Assembly: GCA_947259985.1 (NCBI GenBank)
Contig: CAMYOJ010000031.1
Span: 1 to 35,386 of the forward strand
DNA: 35,386 bases
Direction: 5' to 3'
Origin: an uncultured Woeseiaceae bacterium
GTDB taxonomy: Bacteria > Pseudomonadota > Gammaproteobacteria > Steroidobacterales > Woeseiaceae
Below the pieces are notes generated by a model. It searched no databases. It worked only from the letters and a program-made list of their open reading frames with translations, and had not been told where the DNA came from. The position numbers and the translations under genes were made by a program. Of the stretch, positions 33,729 through 35,386 are shown one piece after another (position 1 is the stretch's first letter; every line of letters begins with the position of its first letter).

Positions 33729-34259
33729 ATGACCGATACACAGAATGACAAACCGGGAACCGTGTTCTGGGTTTTGTCCGGCTTCTTCCTGGTCTTTAAT
33801 CTCGTCGGCTTCATGATCTATTACAGTGTCGTAACGACACCACCGGAAGTGTTTGCCGCTAATCTGAGTCCGGAGAAGCAGGCGTTTCTGAACGCGGAGC
33901 CTCTCTGGGCCACGGCCGCCTACGCTACGGCCGTCACCGCAGGCGTCGTAGCGTCTGTCCTGCTGTTGCTGCGCAGGGCCTGGGCGTTTCCCGTCTACGT
34001 CGTTAGCTTTGTTGCCGTGCTCATCCAGGATCTCGACTCGTTCGTGTTGAGAAACGGCGTGGAAGTGTGGGGAACCAGCGGCCTCTATTTGCCCGCCGTC
34101 GTCATTATCGTCTGCCTGACAGAAGGTGAAGGCGGACGGATTACTGGTCTGAGAGGCCTGGTAGCCAATCCGGACCTAGTTGCCAATCCGGATAATCGTC
34201 AGCCCGGCCGAGCCGTCAGGCGTTACGTGCGAGATCGCGCCCAGGTAAATCGTGTTTGA
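33729..34259 (+). CDS. Four-helix membrane protein with C-terminal extension
   Basis: The 176-residue product has hydrophobic helices at about 13-33, 58-82, 86-104 and 117-130 and an amphipathic segment between the first two (PPEVFAANLSPEKQAFLNAEPLW). No named family is certain; similar small inner-membrane proteins are common in marine gammaproteobacteria. AGGGG 7 bases before the ATG is a good ribosome-binding site. The last about 35 residues are polar and run through an 18-bp tandem duplication and into the 3' end of the convergent protease gene (84-base overlap). They may be a read-through extension added after loss of an earlier stop. Confidence 0.75.
   Translation: MTDTQNDKPGTVFWVLSGFFLVFNLVGFMIYYSVVTTPPEVFAANLSPEKQAFLNAEPLWATAAYATAVTAGVVASVLLLLRRAWAFPVYVVSFVAVLIQDLDSFVLRNGVEVWGTSGLYLPAVVIIVCLTEGEGGRITGLRGLVANPDLVANPDNRQPGRAVRRYVRDRAQVNRV
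34158..34193. repeat. 18-bp tandem duplication at the convergent gene ends
   Basis: CTGGTAGCCAATCCGGAC (34158-34175) is followed directly by CTAGTTGCCAATCCGGAT (34176-34193), 15 of 18 identical. The second unit contains the minus-strand stop codon of the protease gene and encodes LVANPD twice in the membrane-protein frame. Confidence 0.7.
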
Positions 34260-35386
34260 CAGCAAGCCCGAGAAATCGACGGTGACGTCAGCCGTCGTGC
34301 CGGGACTGACGAACGCCGGGCCGTTGGCACTCATGTTGCCGACGTCATCGACCTCGCCCATGGACCAGGCGAGCAGCTGGTAGTTCGCGCCGGGGCCACC
34401 CGCGACTTCGTCGGTTTCGAATCCGTGCACGAGCACAGCGTACCATCCGGCAGCCGGGCGAAATACGTTGAACTCTTCTTCCGAGGTGGGGCCGCCACTC
34501 TGGCCGATCTGCCGACAGGACAAGCCGTCGGCTCCGCAATAGTAGACGTACATGTCGAGGTCGTCGTCCCCGTCCGTCAGTGCGTCGAACAACGAGAAGC
34601 GGACGTAGAGCTGACCGGCTGCTACGGGGATCGGGTGCTGGGTAACGCCGTTGGTGTCGCGGAAGGAAAATGTCTTCGTCGGGTCGTTATCGACGAAGGT
34701 GATGCCGTCCGGATCGCCTGATGGCCCATCGGGATCCCAAATCGTCGCCGGGTTGAGACCATGCACGCGCGGAGTATAAGCGCCCGAATACCCGAACTCG
34801 ACCGGGAAGCTGAAAGTACCTGTGCCGCCTGACGTCGTGATTTGGGCCGGTGCAAGTATCGAAGCCGGTTTGACCGCAATAGGGCTGTATACATCCTGAT
34901 CTTCGCTCGTCCATGTCAGCGATCCGAAGCGCCACAAATCCAGCGGCCCACCACCCAGGAATGTCATCGTCACGTCGAAGCTCGCCGACTCGCCGGGTCC
35001 CAGCGAAAGGCTGCTCGGGACGACCGTCACGGCTACGTCCTGCGGCGCCACGATGCTCGCTGCATAGACGCCTGAATTGTCCGACACATTGGTGACGCGC
35101 CGCTGCACCGTGCGCGTATTGACGAGGTCGGCAACGCTTATCGCGGGCTGGTTCATGTCGGCTGCGTCGAACGAATAGCCCGCCGTCGCCAAGGCATCGC
35201 ATCGTTCGCTGCTGACTGCCGGCGAAGCGACGCCACAGGCAAGAGCGTCGTACTCGTCGTCGGATACGTCGTAAACGAGCCCCGGGTCGACCGCGCTGTT
35301 CGGCACGATGTGCCCTGCGCCGAACTCGAACGGATTCGCGTCCCTGAGACCGGCCGACGACAGTACATCCTGGCGAGCGGTTGTCA
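34176..35386 (-). CDS. Subtilisin-family protease, C-terminal part
   Basis: This is the last 402 residues of a secreted S8 serine peptidase that continues past the right edge of the window. It begins just after the expected catalytic-Ser region (TTARQDVLSS is the usual downstream helix) and runs through NPFEFGAGHIVPNSAVDPGLVYDVSDDEYDALACG, typical of plant-type and marine bacterial subtilases. A fibronectin-III-like domain follows (RRVTNVSDNSGVYAASIV, then PSSLSLGPGESASFDVTM). A PPC-like beta-sandwich comes next (YVRFSLFDALTDGDDDLDMY, then FRPAAGWYAVLVHGFE). Such C-terminal domains aid secretion or substrate binding. The first complete codon is at 35384; the catalytic triad is outside the window. 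Confidence 0.9.
   Translation of the reverse strand, partial: TTARQDVLSSAGLRDANPFEFGAGHIVPNSAVDPGLVYDVSDDEYDALACGVASPAVSSERCDALATAGYSFDAADMNQPAISVADLVNTRTVQRRVTNVSDNSGVYAASIVAPQDVAVTVVPSSLSLGPGESASFDVTMTFLGGGPLDLWRFGSLTWTSEDQDVYSPIAVKPASILAPAQITTSGGTGTFSFPVEFGYSGAYTPRVHGLNPATIWDPDGPSGDPDGITFVDNDPTKTFSFRDTNGVTQHPIPVAAGQLYVRFSLFDALTDGDDDLDMYVYYCGADGLSCRQIGQSGGPTSEEEFNVFRPAAGWYAVLVHGFETDEVAGGPGANYQLLAWSMGEVDDVGNMSANGPAFVSPGTTADVTVDFSGLLSNTIYLGAISHVTPDGSAGLTIIRIGN

Overview
The window is a contiguous piece of a GC-rich gammaproteobacterial chromosome. The best evidence is the order atpD-atpC ... glmU-glmS at the left edge, which is the Escherichia-type arrangement with two short genes inserted, together with a Gor-type glutathione reductase, PrlC/OpdA, AroE and a Cys-free HemB. 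Protein style (many acidic secreted proteins, DUF3187, DUF3379, a BCCT carrier) suggests a marine or sediment lineage, perhaps Woeseia-like. That placement is inference only.

Layout. 1-5437: housekeeping block with the C-terminal part of atpD, atpC, a secreted barrel-like protein, a convergent lipoprotein, glmU and glmS. 5438-17516: accessory region of low coding density. It holds an arylsulfotransferase-like lipoprotein and many small genes (DUF2007 plus zinc ribbon, cupin, SnoaL/NTF2, alpha/beta hydrolase, MAPEG, GFA/CENP-V, a cut-off YkgJ-type gene and several tiny membrane proteins). These are separated by intergenic DNA rich in dispersed repeats, including two 120-bp copies that differ at one base. 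A well-matched cyclic di-GMP-I (GEMM) riboswitch at about 9321-9436 precedes a secreted acidic protein gene. 17517-20159: a two-gene exported-protein operon and a DUF3187 barrel. 20148-23461: a compact minus-strand SDR - quinone-oxidoreductase-like MDR - BCCT transporter operon. 23541-27813: a small membrane protein, then a tightly overlapping minus-strand operon prlC - exonuclease III homologue - HD-domain protein. The exonuclease lacks the end that normally carries its catalytic His. 27904-31169: gor facing an overlapping hemB-aroE pair. 31290-33021: ECF sigma factor, DUF3379 probable anti-sigma, and a short exported protein made of nine EG(S/K)CG motifs, closed by a strong terminator. 33081-35386: tag, a small membrane protein, and the C-terminal part of a subtilisin-family protease.

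How the parts work together. atpDC belongs to the F1 ATPase; glmU and glmS make UDP-GlcNAc for the cell envelope. The sigma/anti-sigma/EGSCG-peptide unit looks like a stress- or metal-responsive module of the HvfA/bufferin kind, but no modifying-enzyme gene (MNIO/DUF692 or its DUF2063 partner) lies in the window. The riboswitch suggests that cyclic di-GMP controls export of an undescribed acidic protein. The SDR-MDR-BCCT cluster looks like an uptake-plus-oxidation unit for a zwitterionic or quaternary-amine-like compound of unknown identity.
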